DNA of 64,000 nucleotides from Verrucomicrobiota bacterium (GCA_022710935.1 JAKLFY010000001.1:62001-126000), one strand, 5' to 3'. Counted from the first letter of the stretch, positions 10,613 to 20,533 are shown. The notes: a model not told the origin generated them from the sequence alone. Numbers and translations: made by a program.

Positions 10613-11210
10613 ATGATTACACGCCGTCGGTTCATTGAGGCCTCGGCTGCGGCGCTGGGGTTTGGGGCGGCTGCAGGAGTCTACACGTGGCGAATGGAGC
10701 CACATTGGCTTGAGGTCGTGGAGCGGCGGCTTCCCGTGGCAGACCTGCCGCAGGATCTGGCCGGATCGCGGTTGGTGCAGTTGAGCGACCTACACATCGG
10801 TCCACGGGTCGATGACGATTACCTGCTGCGAAGTTTCCAGCGCGTGAAGGAGATGGCTCCGGAATTTGTCATTTATACCGGTGACTTCACGAGCTACGAA
10901 GCCCAGGTGTTTGAGCATGCCCAGCGGATGTTCTCACATCTACCGCTCGGGAGCCGTGGCACGTTCGGCATCCTTGGCAATCACGATTATGGACTTCGTT
11001 GGTCTCAGGCAAACGTCGCGGAGCGGATCGCGGGACTGGCGACCGACGTGGGGGTGCGAGTTCTCCGAAATGAGCTGGTAGAGTGTGGTGGCCTTCACAT
11101 CGTTGGTCTGGACGATATCTGGGCCAGACGATTCGACCTTGCGGCTGGCATCGGAGCGCTTCCTGCGAGGGCGGCGGCCATTGTGCTCAGCCGAAGATTG
11201 GACACCAGTG
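10613..11210 (+). pseudogene. Truncated calcineurin-like metallophosphoesterase
   Basis: Residues 1-193 read as a Tat- or membrane-anchored phosphoesterase of the YkuE/YaeI type. There is an 'RRRF' motif with a hydrophobic stretch at the N-terminus, then metal-ligand motifs SDLH (58-61), GDF (90-92) and GNHD (122-125). Family members continue with a HNPD-like motif and GHTHGGQ, which supply the remaining metal ligands. Here similarity stops at 'IVLS' (about base 11190) and the frame runs on to 11632 through unrelated sequence containing a dispersed palindrome. A perfect TATAAT lies at 10597-10602, ten bases before the ATG, but no convincing -35 was found. Very likely inactive because of the lost C-terminal ligands. 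Confidence 0.75.
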
Positions 11211-11280
11211 GTCCGGCGTCGGCGAGCCGGGACGTTCGGCTTATGAGCGCAGCCGCGACTGCACAGGGCCGGGCAGGACA

Positions 11281-11354
11281 CCGCGGAGGCACGAAGAGCG
11301 CGGAGATTCCCAACCCCGTGTTCTCTGCGTGTCTTCGTAGTACTCTGCGGTTGA
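11281..11354. repeat. Dispersed imperfect palindrome (GGCACGAAGA family)
   Basis: The left arm (11281-11306, 'CCGCGGAGGCACGAAGAGCG...') and right arm (11321-11351, '...GTGTCTTCGTAGTACTCTG') are imperfect inverted copies around a short spacer. Sequences of this style, spelling out 'gaggcacgaag...cttcgtg' in opposite orientations, are common interspersed non-coding repeats in environmental Verrucomicrobiota and Planctomycetota genomes (recalled, not searched). It sits just downstream of the point where the phosphoesterase loses similarity. Confidence 0.6.
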
Positions 11355-11673
11355 ATCGGGCCGCCATCCGTGAGCCCATGCTGACGTTGATGGCCGAACT
11401 GACGCTGGAGACGAACTGCCGCCCCGCCTCTCCGCTCGATGCCGAGCGCGATTTCGGTCGTCCCGTGTGCGCTCGATCTTGCGTTTCCGGCGGCAGTCGC
11501 TCAGCTCTCCGTTCTGCAACAATCCGAGTCTTAAGGTGCGTGATTACCAAATCATTGACACCAATGCTGAGAACGTTGGCGGTCGCAGCCACTGTGGCAA
11601 CGAGAACGCCAACAACCTCGGACATCGTCTGAAAACGCGTTGGCGCGTGAGCTGCCGATCATCAGCATCGTTC

Positions 11674-11871
11674 GGCAAGCGGCAGGAATACGTTGCGGTC
11701 TCCGAGCTTTTGCGGCAGGGCTTTGGCGTTTACATGGCGTTGGCGGATGACCTGCAGATCGACTGCATCATCCGCCAGGAGCAGAACGGTGCTGAATCCG
11801 TGGAGCGAATTCAGCCGCTGATACTCAGCCGTCAGGAGACGGAGATGGTGCAGGATGAACCCGGCCCGTGA
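11674..11871 (+). pseudogene. Remnant of a PD-(D/E)XK-like / group I intron endonuclease-like protein
   Basis: The translation has 'GKRQEYVAVSELLRQGF' followed by 'VYMALADDLQIDCIIRQEQNG'. This resembles the N-terminal part of small proteins that begin 'GK..EY.A..ELL.RGF.VY...VDD.GID.I.R' and belong to the PD-(D/E)XK nuclease-like group. The downstream part expected of that family (a beta strand with Q-x-K) is absent, and the frame ends after about 65 codons at a TGA at 11869-11871. The sequence upstream in the same frame shows no family similarity. Family assignment is from memory of the motif. Confidence 0.45.
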
Positions 11872-12046
11872 ACAGTGAAGGAGGCTGAGGCGGCTTGCGG
11901 CAAAGAAATGGGTCCCAAAAGCGGCGCTAAGGTCTGCAATCGACCACAGTCTCGATGCAACCTGCGAACAATTAAATACTTATCCAGGCGACACCAGATC
12001 GACCAGATCGACAACATTCGTGGTCGAGACTCGGCGGGAAGACGAG

Positions 12047-12078
12047 AACCACGAATCGCACGAATCACACGAATGGCC
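12047..12078. repeat. ACGAAT(C/A) short direct-repeat element
   Basis: The stretch contains 'CACGAATCGCACGAATCACA' and then another CGAAT, giving three near-identical ~10-base units. It reads as ESHESHE-type peptide in one frame and resembles an interspersed non-coding repeat frequent in verrucomicrobial intergenic DNA (recalled). It lies in the decayed interval 11211-12371, in which no intact gene was recognised. Confidence 0.4.
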
Positions 12079-12371
12079 GGGCCGGATCCTGGCAGACGGG
12101 TGGCGGGAATTCGTGAGCGCACCGAGCGCTCCACCGCCGCCTCCGAGGCCGTCGCTGAGATCGTTCGGCCCATGAGGTCCGATGAGCACCGAGACGACAG
12201 AGAGGCTTGTATGCCTGTCAGCGGGATCACAGTCTGGGCGCCAATCTGTGTTCCGTCCTGAATCGGTGAGGGGTTCCACACAGATTCGAGGTGGAACATG
12301 CATGAACGGGGAGAAAGCCGGTTGGCGCTCCTCCGCGCTTCAGGCCGCTGGCCTGGTGGGCAGTGCCGTCC

Positions 12372-14630
12372 CTATTCCATGGCGGCGGTGACCGTCTTAA
12401 GCTCGCCATTGACCCGGACCCTGACCGATCGGGGCTCGGGCGAGCGAATGGAGTAGTCGGTGACCTTGCCGTCCTTCCACGTGGCGTTCACGGTGAAGTT
12501 ACCGCGAGCCTTGAGGCCGCGGAACGAGCCGTTTTGAGCCCAGGCATCGGGGATTGCGGGCAGAATTGCGATTTCGCCGGCGTGGGACTGCAGGAGCATC
12601 TCCGCGATGGCGCCAGTGATGCCGAAGTTGCCGTCCATTTGGAATGGAGGGTGGTTGCAGAACAGGTTGGGCAGTGTGTTGTAGGTGAGCAGGCCGCGCA
12701 CCATGATCCCGGCCCGGTTCCCTTCACCCAACCGCGCCCACATCGCGCCGCGCCAGGGCCAGGTCCACGAGCGCCGGCTGTCGCCGATGGTTGTATCGAC
12801 CCCAAACGGTTTGTCGCCCCGGTCGCTGCTGCGCGCCTTGAGTGAGACGATCGCGGCCCGCGCAAGCTCCGGCGTTCGGGCCGGGCTGATCTGGCGTCCG
12901 GGGTAGACGGCGAAAAGGTGCGAGGTATGCCGGTGTGTGTTGTTGGGGTCGTCGCGATCGGTTTGCCATTCCTGGAGTTGACCCCATCGTCCGATTCTGT
13001 TGGGGGCCAGGCGGGCCTGGAGATCGGCGATGCGCGCCTGGTCGTCGGCATCGACGCCGAGGGCCTTGGCCGCGTCGAGATAGTTCTCGAAGAGATCCCA
13101 GATCAGTTGCTGGTCATGCATCACGCCGTCCTCGCGCGGGCCGTGTTCGGGCGACCAGCCGTCGGGAGCGACCAGGGTGCCATCGGGCAGGCGCTTGAGG
13201 CGGTCTTCCCAGTAGTGGCAGATCTCCTTGAGGACCGGGTAGGCGGTCTGGGCCAGGTAGTCCTTGTCCTGTGTGAAGGCCCAGTGTTCGTACAGATGCT
13301 GAGCGTACCAGGCGCTGGCAGGGATGTTCCATTCCCACCCGTTGCCGCCGAAAATGTTCTGGCTGGTGCGCGCCGTCCAGCCGCGTGTTTTCTCGCCGAA
13401 GGCTTTGCGGGTGGCGATGCGGCACGGCTCCTGGGCAGCGACGACGAAGTCGATGAGCGGGACATGGCATTCCGAGAGGTGGGTCGGCTCCGCGCCCCAG
13501 TAATTCATCTGGACGTTGATATTGTTGTGATAATCGCTCGCCCAGGGCGGAGTGTTGCTGTCGTTCCAGAGACCTTGGAGGTTCGCGGGGAGGCCGCCGG
13601 GGCGCGAGCAACTGGCCAACAGATAGCGTCCATAGCAGAACATCATCGATTCGAGCTGCGGGTCGGCGTGTCCGTCCGCATAGCGCTTGAGGCGCGCATC
13701 CGTCGGGAGTCCGAGAACATCGGAGGGGGTGGCCCCGATATCGAGTGCGACGCGGTCGATGAGGGACGCGAGATCGGCGATGTGCGCGCGCCGCAGCGCG
13801 TCGTAGGATTGGGTCTGGGCTGCGGCCAGTTCCTTTTCGATGCGCGGCAGCGGATCTTCGCCTCGCCAGCCGGCGCTGTAATCGGGCTTGTAGTCGGTGC
13901 GGGCATCGAGCAGCAACGTCAGAGTGTCGCAGCGGTCAAACACGATCTCGTCGCCGGAGGCGGTGACCGTGCCTCCCGTGTGGAGCACGCGGACCACGGC
14001 GGCATGCCTGAGGGTGTTGGGCATCTGGCCGGCGAACGAGAGGCGTTGCGGGGCGGCCTCGGTCGTGGCTTTCTGGCCTGACTTGAGTCCGAGCCTGCCG
14101 GACAGCGCGCCGGCTTTGTCGGCGGTGTAGCGAAAGACCATGACCTGATGCGGACGGCTGGCGAACGCTTCCCGGGCAAACGCGATGCCGTGTCGGGTGA
14201 AGGTTGTTCTGTGGACGCCGGTCGCGATGTCGAGCGCGCGGCGGTAATCGCTGGGCGTCGAAGCGCTTCCCGCGGCACTTGGGGGCATGGAATTGGCCTG
14301 GTTGGCGGGGCCTGCATCATCGCCCCGAGCGTGCCAGAGGATTGTCAGATCGCCAAAATGGCGGTAGGCGCCGAATCCGTGGTCGCCGCACTCGTACTCG
14401 CCGTCCCAGTTGTTGTCGCCGGACCACAGGCTCTGCTCGTTGAATTGGATGCGCTCGAGCTCGATGCCGCCGGAGAGCATGCAACCCATGCGTCCGTTGC
14501 CCAGCGGCAGCGCTTCTTCCATGTGCTTGTTCGCGGCGCCGGGCTGGCGGTACCAAAGGACCTGATCAGAGGCTATGCCCGGCCCAACACAGAGCGCCAG
14601 CGACAGGATGAGGATTGGCGGATGCGTCAT
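12372..14630 (-). CDS. GH95 family alpha-L-fucosidase, exported
   Basis: About 752 residues, normal for glycoside hydrolase family 95, which cleaves alpha-1,2-linked L-fucose (some members act on L-galactose). The start chosen is the ATG at 14630, which gives a short signal peptide ('ILILSLALCVGPGIAS'); an in-frame ATG at 14660 only lengthens the n-region, and neither has a clear Shine-Dalgarno. The mature protein opens with the family's 'LWYRQPA...W.EALPLGNGRMG' type sequence. The 'NNINVQMNYWGAEP' motif (near residue 373) carries the paired asparagines, and 'DGNFG' (near 661) carries the aspartate that make up the catalytic centre in characterised GH95 enzymes. Likely periplasmic or secreted. 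Confidence 0.93.
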   Translation of the reverse strand: MTHPPILILSLALCVGPGIASDQVLWYRQPGAANKHMEEALPLGNGRMGCMLSGGIELERIQFNEQSLWSGDNNWDGEYECGDHGFGAYRHFGDLTILWHARGDDAGPANQANSMPPSAAGSASTPSDYRRALDIATGVHRTTFTRHGIAFAREAFASRPHQVMVFRYTADKAGALSGRLGLKSGQKATTEAAPQRLSFAGQMPNTLRHAAVVRVLHTGGTVTASGDEIVFDRCDTLTLLLDARTDYKPDYSAGWRGEDPLPRIEKELAAAQTQSYDALRRAHIADLASLIDRVALDIGATPSDVLGLPTDARLKRYADGHADPQLESMMFCYGRYLLASCSRPGGLPANLQGLWNDSNTPPWASDYHNNINVQMNYWGAEPTHLSECHVPLIDFVVAAQEPCRIATRKAFGEKTRGWTARTSQNIFGGNGWEWNIPASAWYAQHLYEHWAFTQDKDYLAQTAYPVLKEICHYWEDRLKRLPDGTLVAPDGWSPEHGPREDGVMHDQQLIWDLFENYLDAAKALGVDADDQARIADLQARLAPNRIGRWGQLQEWQTDRDDPNNTHRHTSHLFAVYPGRQISPARTPELARAAIVSLKARSSDRGDKPFGVDTTIGDSRRSWTWPWRGAMWARLGEGNRAGIMVRGLLTYNTLPNLFCNHPPFQMDGNFGITGAIAEMLLQSHAGEIAILPAIPDAWAQNGSFRGLKARGNFTVNATWKDGKVTDYSIRSPEPRSVRVRVNGELKTVTAAME

Positions 14631-14734
14631 GGGCGGTCGTCGATAGCTGGTGGATTTCATGGGATTTGCGGGCTGGGACCAGTCTTCTTGCGAAGTCTGG
14701 CAGCCATGTGCACTGGGGGGGGGAAACATGCGGG

Positions 14735-15628
14735 TTAGGGGGGCGAGGTTTGCTGGAGCGGGGTTGCCGCGTGCTCTTCGTGTTCGTGTTCGTGCGCATG
14801 CTCCGGGTGGCCGAATCGGGCGATCCCGATCGCCACACCCACGCCGACCATCAGCGCTACGGAGAGGGCGAAGCGGTCATGGGTGTGGAACTGGAGTTCC
14901 GGCAACAGATCCGAGCAGGCGATGCACAGAAATGTTCCAGCACAGAAGGCCAGGGCGGCGCCGAGCCAGGCCGGATGGGTCTGTGCCCAGGGGCCGGCCC
15001 CCAGGTAGAAGAGCAGGGCGCCCAGCGGGGTCACCAGGGCGAACGCCAGATTGACCATGTGCCGCGAAGAGTGAGCTGCCCCGCTGGCTGCCATGAGCGT
15101 GGTGATGGCCAGCGCGCCGAACGGTTTATGCAGGATGACGGCCAGCGCGGTGCCCAGGCCCAGCGCTCCGCCGTGTCCATGCGCCTCGGACGCCACGGCG
15201 GCGGCCATGGCGAGACCGTCGAAGATCGAGTGGAGCGACAGGCCGAGGGCGACGCCGATCCAACTGAGGCTGCGTGCCGAGCGTTCAGCCAGGGCGTGGG
15301 TGTGGCCGCACGGCTCGAGCGGGCTGCCCGCCTCGACATCGTGATGGTGGAACGGGAGGAAACGCTGAAGGAAGAACATAGCCAGGAACCCAGCCAGCAA
15401 CCACCCGGCGCTGACATGGACGGAGGCCAGTTCGTTCATCGAGTGGGGCAGGAGGCCCAACACAGCCAACCCGAGCATCAGGCCCGCGACGAAGCTGATG
15501 GAAACCTGCAGACGGGTATGTGTCAGCTTGAACAATGTGGGGAAGGCGCCGCCGGCCAGGGCGGCCAGCAACGCGGCGAGGCAATAGACGAGCAGGATCA
15601 GAGTCGGGGATTCGTGGAGCGCATTCAT
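14735..15628 (-). CDS. ZIP family divalent metal transporter
   Basis: A 297-residue membrane protein with about eight hydrophobic segments. The ZIP metal-site motifs are visible: 'HSIFDGLAMAA' in the presumed fourth helix and 'HKPFGALAI' in the fifth. There is a histidine-rich loop ('FHHHDVEAG...CGHTHA') and a His/Glu-rich C-terminal tail ('HPEHAHEHEHEEHAA'), both typical zinc-binding stretches. Predicted to import Zn2+, Fe2+ or a similar divalent cation across the inner membrane; substrate cannot be settled from sequence. About 100 bases separate it from the fucosidase gene downstream, and no functional link between them is apparent. Confidence 0.9.
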   Translation of the reverse strand: MNALHESPTLILLVYCLAALLAALAGGAFPTLFKLTHTRLQVSISFVAGLMLGLAVLGLLPHSMNELASVHVSAGWLLAGFLAMFFLQRFLPFHHHDVEAGSPLEPCGHTHALAERSARSLSWIGVALGLSLHSIFDGLAMAAAVASEAHGHGGALGLGTALAVILHKPFGALAITTLMAASGAAHSSRHMVNLAFALVTPLGALLFYLGAGPWAQTHPAWLGAALAFCAGTFLCIACSDLLPELQFHTHDRFALSVALMVGVGVAIGIARFGHPEHAHEHEHEEHAATPLQQTSPP

Positions 15629-15766
15629 GGGTTGGCGATTGAGGTTATGCGTGAGGGGCGGACCGCCGTTCGAGAGCCCATTGGCGGCCTGAGGGCGTTT
15701 CGAAGCGATGAGGCCATGTCGGACAGATCAGCGGTTCCTCGTCAGGCTCGGTGGTCGCTCACGGCA

Positions 15767-16180
15767 TCATGCCGCCCGCAGCCGCGTGCGGACGACCGGG
15801 GTGTTGTTCTCATCGACGTGGACGATCCGGGGCACCAGGCGGCGCGCCGCGGCGTCCGTGTAGTGGCCGTAGGCAATGATCACGACGAGATCTCCGGGCT
15901 CGCCGAGGCGCGCGGCGGGGCCGTTGAGCATGACTGTCCCGGAACCGCGGGGCGCTTCGATGACGTAGGTGATGAGGCGCGATCCGGTGTTGACGTTGAG
16001 CACGTGGACCTGCTCGCCGGCCAACAGATCCGCCGCGTCCATCAGGCGCCGGTCCAGTCCGATGCTCCCCTCGTAATCCAGGGCCTTGCTGGTCAGGGTG
16101 GCCCGGTGGATCTTGGATTTGAGCATGACGCGGGAGCCGTCCGTCGGGGCGGACCGGTGTGCTGAGGCAGTCTTCTTCAT
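15767..16180 (-). CDS. panD: Aspartate 1-decarboxylase (pantothenate synthesis)
   Basis: Converts L-aspartate to beta-alanine for pantothenate and CoA. The core begins '[20 protein letters not shown]' and contains the Gly-Ser self-cleavage site in 'YEGSIGLD', whose serine becomes the pyruvoyl cofactor. Later motifs ('[20 protein letters not shown]') match the family. The ATG at 16180 adds 18 residues compared with usual PanD proteins, and the ATG at 16126 would give the typical length; neither has a clear ribosome binding site, so the true start may be 16126. About 80 bases separate it from the potassium regulator gene upstream on the same strand. Confidence 0.93.
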   Translation of the reverse strand: MKKTASAHRSAPTDGSRVMLKSKIHRATLTSKALDYEGSIGLDRRLMDAADLLAGEQVHVLNVNTGSRLITYVIEAPRGSGTVMLNGPAARLGEPGDLVVIIAYGHYTDAAARRLVPRIVHVDENNTPVVRTRLRAA

Positions 16181-16261
16181 GGCACAATCGAAAGTTCCAT
16201 CACCGCCAGCTTCAACGATTGGCAGCGCGCCCGCAATCGCAATTCACTCGTCGCAGCGCAC

Positions 16262-16942
16262 TCAGGAGTCCTCGCCGACGAACCGGGCCAGGTCGAGCAC
16301 GCTGCCTGCGAGTGCCAGCACGTCGTTGGCTTGAATGACGTCATCGGCCATCGGGACCGCTTTGAACTCCTTGACCATTTGCCCGCCATCCGGTCCGGAT
16401 CCCATGCGTTTGATGGCGACCAGGTTCAGACGAAACCGCTTGCGCAGGTCCAGATCGCGCAAGGCGTGTCCGGCGGTCCAGGGCGGCGCCTCGACCTCGA
16501 CCAGGCTGAAGCCGTCGGCGAGTTCGAAGTAGTTGCGGATGTGCGAGATCGTGAGGCGCTGCACCATGATGCGCGCCGCTTCGTCATCGAGGTTGAAGAC
16601 CTCGGTGGCGCCGACCGCTTCGAGCACGCGTCGATGGTCTTCGCTGATGGCGCGCGCGACGATGCGTTTGACGCCCATGGCGCGCGCGTGGACGACGACC
16701 AGGACTTGGGCCTCGAAATTCTGACCGATGGCTGTCACGAACACGTCGGCTTTGCCCAACCCCTGCGCTTCGAGGGCCTCGCGATGCGTGGCATCCATCC
16801 GCACGGCGAGCGCCACCTCGTCCTTCACCAGATTCAGGCGGTCCATGTTCCGGTCGATGGCAATCACCTCCGCCCCGGCGCGCGCCAAGCCGATGGCGGC
16901 GGCGCGTCCGAAATCGCCCAACCCGATCACTGCGCATTTCAT
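16262..16942 (-). CDS. KtrA/TrkA-type potassium channel regulatory subunit
   Basis: A 226-residue cytosolic RCK protein. The N-terminal Rossmann fold has 'VIGLGDFGRAAAIGLARAGA' and the acidic end of beta-2 ('AIDRN'), which bind NAD(H), ADP or ATP in this family. The C-terminal half is an RCK_C domain ending in 'VIQANDVLALAGS'. It lies 41 bases downstream of the membrane subunit gene on the same strand, the usual ktrB-ktrA arrangement, and should gate that transporter by forming an octameric ring. Length and domain order are normal. Confidence 0.93.
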   Translation of the reverse strand: MKCAVIGLGDFGRAAAIGLARAGAEVIAIDRNMDRLNLVKDEVALAVRMDATHREALEAQGLGKADVFVTAIGQNFEAQVLVVVHARAMGVKRIVARAISEDHRRVLEAVGATEVFNLDDEAARIMVQRLTISHIRNYFELADGFSLVEVEAPPWTAGHALRDLDLRKRFRLNLVAIKRMGSGPDGGQMVKEFKAVPMADDVIQANDVLALAGSVLDLARFVGEDS

Positions 16943-16983
16943 GGCAGGATGGTATCCCAGTTCGGCGGCAGACTGTCCAGAAC

Positions 16984-18801
16984 CTACCCGACCACCAGAT
17001 CCTCCTCGGGGAACTGGTAACGGGCGGGGCGGCGGATCCGGACCACGGTCAGGACCATCGAGATGGGGCCGACGCGTCCGATGAACATGAGCAGGCAGAG
17101 GATGATTTGGCTGGCTGGGCTGAGCTGGGCTGTGATGCCGGTCGACAGCCCGACGGTGCTCAATGCGGACACCACCTCGAACATCTCACTGCGCAGAGGG
17201 ATTTGGGGGTCGTACAAGGCAAGGGCGAAGAGGCCCAAACCGGCGATGATGACGTACAAGACCACAACCGCCAGCGCCGCCAGCAAAACCCGCTGGGGCA
17301 GGGCGCGTCCGTAGATTTCGACACGATCGCGCCCGGTCAGGAGCGAGCGCAGGGCCAGCAGCAGCACCGCAAAGGTCACGGTCTTGATGCCGCCACCGGT
17401 CGAGATGGGGCAGGCGCCTATCACCATGAGGGCCATGATCAGAAGCAACGTCGCTGCCTGGAGTTGGTCCATCGGAACTGTTGTGAGTCCGGCGGACCGG
17501 GGGCTGACCGAATGAAAGGCGGAAATCAGAAACTGGGTGAGAAGGGGTTTGTCCGCTAAAACGCGACCGGCTTCCAACACCCAAAAAGCCGCCAGTCCGA
17601 CACCAAACAGGATGGCGGTCACCAGGACCGAGAGCCGCGTTTGCACGGGGAGCCGGTAGACCGGCACACGCTGGTTGTAACGGCGGACCCACGGGATTCG
17701 GCGGATGAGCGGCAGCCGCGACACCTGCAGGCCGAGAATATCCGTCACGACCAGGAACCCGAGGCCGCCCAGGACGATCAGCCCCATGAACGTCAGCATG
17801 GCGCCGACATGCGACTGGAACTGTGCGAGACTCTGGGCTGAGAAAGCGAAGCCGGCGTTGCAGAACGCGGAGACCGAATGAAAGACGCTCCATCCGAGTT
17901 TCACGAGCCGGTCCTGTTCGGGGGGCAGGCAGGCGTAGAGACAGGCCGCGCCCGCGGCCTCGACGAACACTGTGAAGACAACAATGGCCGAGACCTGGCG
18001 TTTGAGAAGGGCGGGCGTGCGCGCTCCGACCATCTGGCGGAAGGCCAGCATTTGCGGCACGGGGAGCGATTCGGCCGATGTGACAGCCAGAAAGGCGACG
18101 AACGTCATGATCCCGAGGCCGCCCACCTGAATCAGGCCGAGCACGATGACCTGTCCCAGCGGGGTGAACTCCGTGCCTGTGTCCCGGACGGCGAGCCCGG
18201 TCACGCAACTGGCGCTGGTCGCTGTGAATAGGGCGTCGAGGAGCCCGATCGGCCGATCCGGAATGGCGCTGGCGCGCGGCAACTGCAGGAGGAGTGTTCC
18301 GGCGAGAATCAGCAGGGCGTACGAGCCGGCCAGAATCCACTCGGGACGCGCGCCGCGAAAGAGCAACCGCTGCCACAAGCGCAGCATTTGGACCAGGACG
18401 TTGGCGAGCAGGAAGAGCTTGCAGAGATGGATGCCGAGTCTCCAGGGCTCTTCGGTGTGGAAGAAGCGGGCCGCCGCCGCCGCGGCGGGCGGGGAAAAGA
18501 AGAGGCTCGAAGCCAGGATGCCGAACAGGAGGAGGACCGCGAACTCGAACTGACGCTGGCGCGCAATCTCCCGGCGCCTTGGCCCGCGGGCCAGCATCAG
18601 GGCGCGGTCGGCAATGTACGCGCCGGCAAGGAGGAACTCGATGAGCTGTATCCAGTAGGTCGCCGCCGATTCGATGACAAATCCGTGCTCAGCCAGCAGC
18701 GCGGCCGCGGACAGGAGTCCGATGCCGAGCAGCACCCTTCGCGGCAGCCCGGTCGGCCTGGCCGGAGCGCGATTGAAGAGGTTGAAGACTTTCGTGGTCA
18801 T
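16984..18801 (-). CDS. KtrB/TrkH-type potassium uptake membrane subunit
   Basis: About 605 residues. Four pore-loop motifs with the selectivity glycine are visible in order: 'SASCVTGLA', 'FCNAGFAF', 'SPRSAGLTT' and 'LSTVGLSTG'. The N-terminus carries extra hydrophobic helices before the first repeat, making it longer than classic KtrB. The start is the ATG at 18801 because a strong GAGGAG lies just before it. The frame is open farther upstream, but that extension would run through the tRNA-His gene. With the following RCK gene it forms a K+ (possibly Na+-coupled) uptake system. Confidence 0.93.
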   Translation of the reverse strand: MTTKVFNLFNRAPARPTGLPRRVLLGIGLLSAAALLAEHGFVIESAATYWIQLIEFLLAGAYIADRALMLARGPRRREIARQRQFEFAVLLLFGILASSLFFSPPAAAAAARFFHTEEPWRLGIHLCKLFLLANVLVQMLRLWQRLLFRGARPEWILAGSYALLILAGTLLLQLPRASAIPDRPIGLLDALFTATSASCVTGLAVRDTGTEFTPLGQVIVLGLIQVGGLGIMTFVAFLAVTSAESLPVPQMLAFRQMVGARTPALLKRQVSAIVVFTVFVEAAGAACLYACLPPEQDRLVKLGWSVFHSVSAFCNAGFAFSAQSLAQFQSHVGAMLTFMGLIVLGGLGFLVVTDILGLQVSRLPLIRRIPWVRRYNQRVPVYRLPVQTRLSVLVTAILFGVGLAAFWVLEAGRVLADKPLLTQFLISAFHSVSPRSAGLTTVPMDQLQAATLLLIMALMVIGACPISTGGGIKTVTFAVLLLALRSLLTGRDRVEIYGRALPQRVLLAALAVVVLYVIIAGLGLFALALYDPQIPLRSEMFEVVSALSTVGLSTGITAQLSPASQIILCLLMFIGRVGPISMVLTVVRIRRPARYQFPEEDLVVG

Positions 18802-18864
18802 TGCTCCTCGCGTTGCCCGGCATCCAAGACCCGCCGCTCGCAGGAGCGAGCCGAGGGCAAGGGA

Positions 18865-18943
18865 TGGGGTGACTGACGGGATTTGAACCCGCGACAACCA
18901 GATCCACAATCTGGGGCTCTAACCAGGCTGAGCTACAGCCACC
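18865..18943 (-). tRNA. tRNA-His (GTG)
   Basis: Read on the minus strand, the gene starts at 18943 with 'GGTGGCTGTAGCTCAG', has the anticodon loop TTGTGGA (anticodon GTG) between CCAGA and TCTGG, a T loop GGTTCAAAT, and ends CAGTCAC-C-CCA. The extra 5' G(-1) opposite C73 that marks histidine tRNAs is encoded, and so is the 3' CCA. All four stems pair, with one G-U in the acceptor. Confidence 0.97.
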
Positions 18944-19108
18944 GACCGGACGAAATGTTAGGGGTCTTGACGCCGGGCGTCAACCTTGAACCCCGCCCTG
19001 GATTCGCCGGCAGGAATCGGCGCTCGAATCTCCGGGAACTCAGTGCGCCGCGTTTTGCTCTTTTGCAATGGCGCGGCGCCCGATAGGGTCGATCCCAGTC
19101 GAACTGCT

Positions 19109-20533
19109 ATGGCCCTGCAACTCTACAACACAATCACCCGCTCGGTGGAACCGTTTGTCCCGCTCGATCCGGAGGGGAGGCGCGTCGGCCTCTATTGCTG
19201 CGGCCCGACGGTCTACGATTTCGGGCACATCGGGAACTTTCGGACCTTTGTATTCGCCGACCTGGTGCGGCGCTACCTCGAATTCAAAGGCTACGCTGTC
19301 ACCGCGGTCATGAACATCACCGACGTCGAGGACAAGATCATCGCGCGCGTTCGGACGGCCGGGACCACCTTGCGCGAATACACCGGCCGCTACGAGACGG
19401 CGTTCTTCGAAGACGCGCGGGCGTTGAACCTGCTGCCGCCGCACCATTGTCCACGGGCGACCGAGCACATCGGCGACATCATCGCCCTCATCGACACGCT
19501 CGTTCGGCGAGGCCTCGCGTACCAGGCGGCGGACGGCTCGGTCTATTTCAGCATCGAGAAGTACCGGGCCGCGGGCGGACGCTACGGACGCCTGGTGAAT
19601 CTCAACTTCGATGAGATGCGGATCGGGGAGCGGGTCAAAAGCGACGAGTACGCCAAAGACGCGATGGCCGATTTCGCGCTCTGGAAGGCTCGAACGCCCG
19701 AAGATGGCGCCGTGACATGGGCCAGTCCCTGGGGCGAGGGCCGCCCGGGATGGCATATCGAGTGCAGCGCGATGAGCATGAAGATCCTCGGGCCGAGTTT
19801 CGATCTGCACCTGGGCGGCGAGGATCTGGCGTTTCCGCACCACGAGGACGAGATCGCCCAGAGCGAAGGGGCGGGGGTGCAGGCCGGCGGCCGACCTTTT
19901 GTCAAACACTGGCTGCATGGCGCGCACCTGCTGGTCGAAGGCCGGAAGATGAGCAAGTCGCTCGGCAACTTCTTCACCCTCCGCGATCTGCTGTCCAAAG
20001 GATTCGCCGGTCGCGAAATCCGCTACCTCCTGCTCACAGCCCACTACCGCGAGTCGTTCAACTTCACGCTCGGCGGACTCCAGGGCGCCCGCGCCGCTCT
20101 GGCGCGGCTTGACGAATGCCTGGCCAAGTTGCGGGATGTCGCGGGGGCCATTCGAGCCGAACCGGACGCCGAACTTCTGCGCGGTTTCGAACTCGCCCTG
20201 GACGATGACCTGAACGTCTCAGCGGCGTGGGCCGCCGTGTTCGATTGGATCCGGCGGATGAACCGGGCTTCGACGGACAATGAACTATCCCCGGCGCGCG
20301 CGGCTGCAGCCCTCGCGGCCTGGAACCGACTCGATACCGTGTTGGGGATTGGCGAGCGCCCCGATGCGGAAGCTCCGCCGGAGATTGTCGCGCTTCTCGA
20401 AGCCAGGCAACAGGCGCGCAAGGCCAGGGAATTCCAGAAAGCCGACGCCATCCGCGGGGAAATGAAAGCCCGCGGCTGGCTGATCGAAGACACCCCCAAA
20501 GGCCCGCGGCTCAAACAGGAGACACAGGCTTGA
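19109..20533 (+). CDS. cysS: Cysteinyl-tRNA synthetase
   Basis: Charges tRNA-Cys with cysteine. The class I signatures are present: HIGH-type 'FGHIGN' near residue 37 and 'KMSKSLGN' near residue 280. The zinc site cysteines and histidine are seen in 'YCCGPTVYD', 'ECSAMS' and '[10 protein letters not shown]'. The start is the ATG at 19109 (MALQLYNT), which gives about 474 residues, the usual length; an upstream in-frame ATG at 18986 adds 41 unrelated residues. It is transcribed divergently from the tRNA-His/potassium gene group. Confidence 0.97.
   Translation: MALQLYNTITRSVEPFVPLDPEGRRVGLYCCGPTVYDFGHIGNFRTFVFADLVRRYLEFKGYAVTAVMNITDVEDKIIARVRTAGTTLREYTGRYETAFFEDARALNLLPPHHCPRATEHIGDIIALIDTLVRRGLAYQAADGSVYFSIEKYRAAGGRYGRLVNLNFDEMRIGERVKSDEYAKDAMADFALWKARTPEDGAVTWASPWGEGRPGWHIECSAMSMKILGPSFDLHLGGEDLAFPHHEDEIAQSEGAGVQAGGRPFVKHWLHGAHLLVEGRKMSKSLGNFFTLRDLLSKGFAGREIRYLLLTAHYRESFNFTLGGLQGARAALARLDECLAKLRDVAGAIRAEPDAELLRGFELALDDDLNVSAAWAAVFDWIRRMNRASTDNELSPARAAAALAAWNRLDTVLGIGERPDAEAPPEIVALLEARQQARKAREFQKADAIRGEMKARGWLIEDTPKGPRLKQETQA

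Noticed and set aside
12918-14081. A 387-codon open frame opposite the fucosidase
   Set aside because: No family similarity; the GH95 frame is intact over its full length.
18802-18909. N-terminal extension of the KtrB-like gene
   Set aside because: It would be translated from part of the tRNA-His gene, and the GAGGAG site points to 18801.
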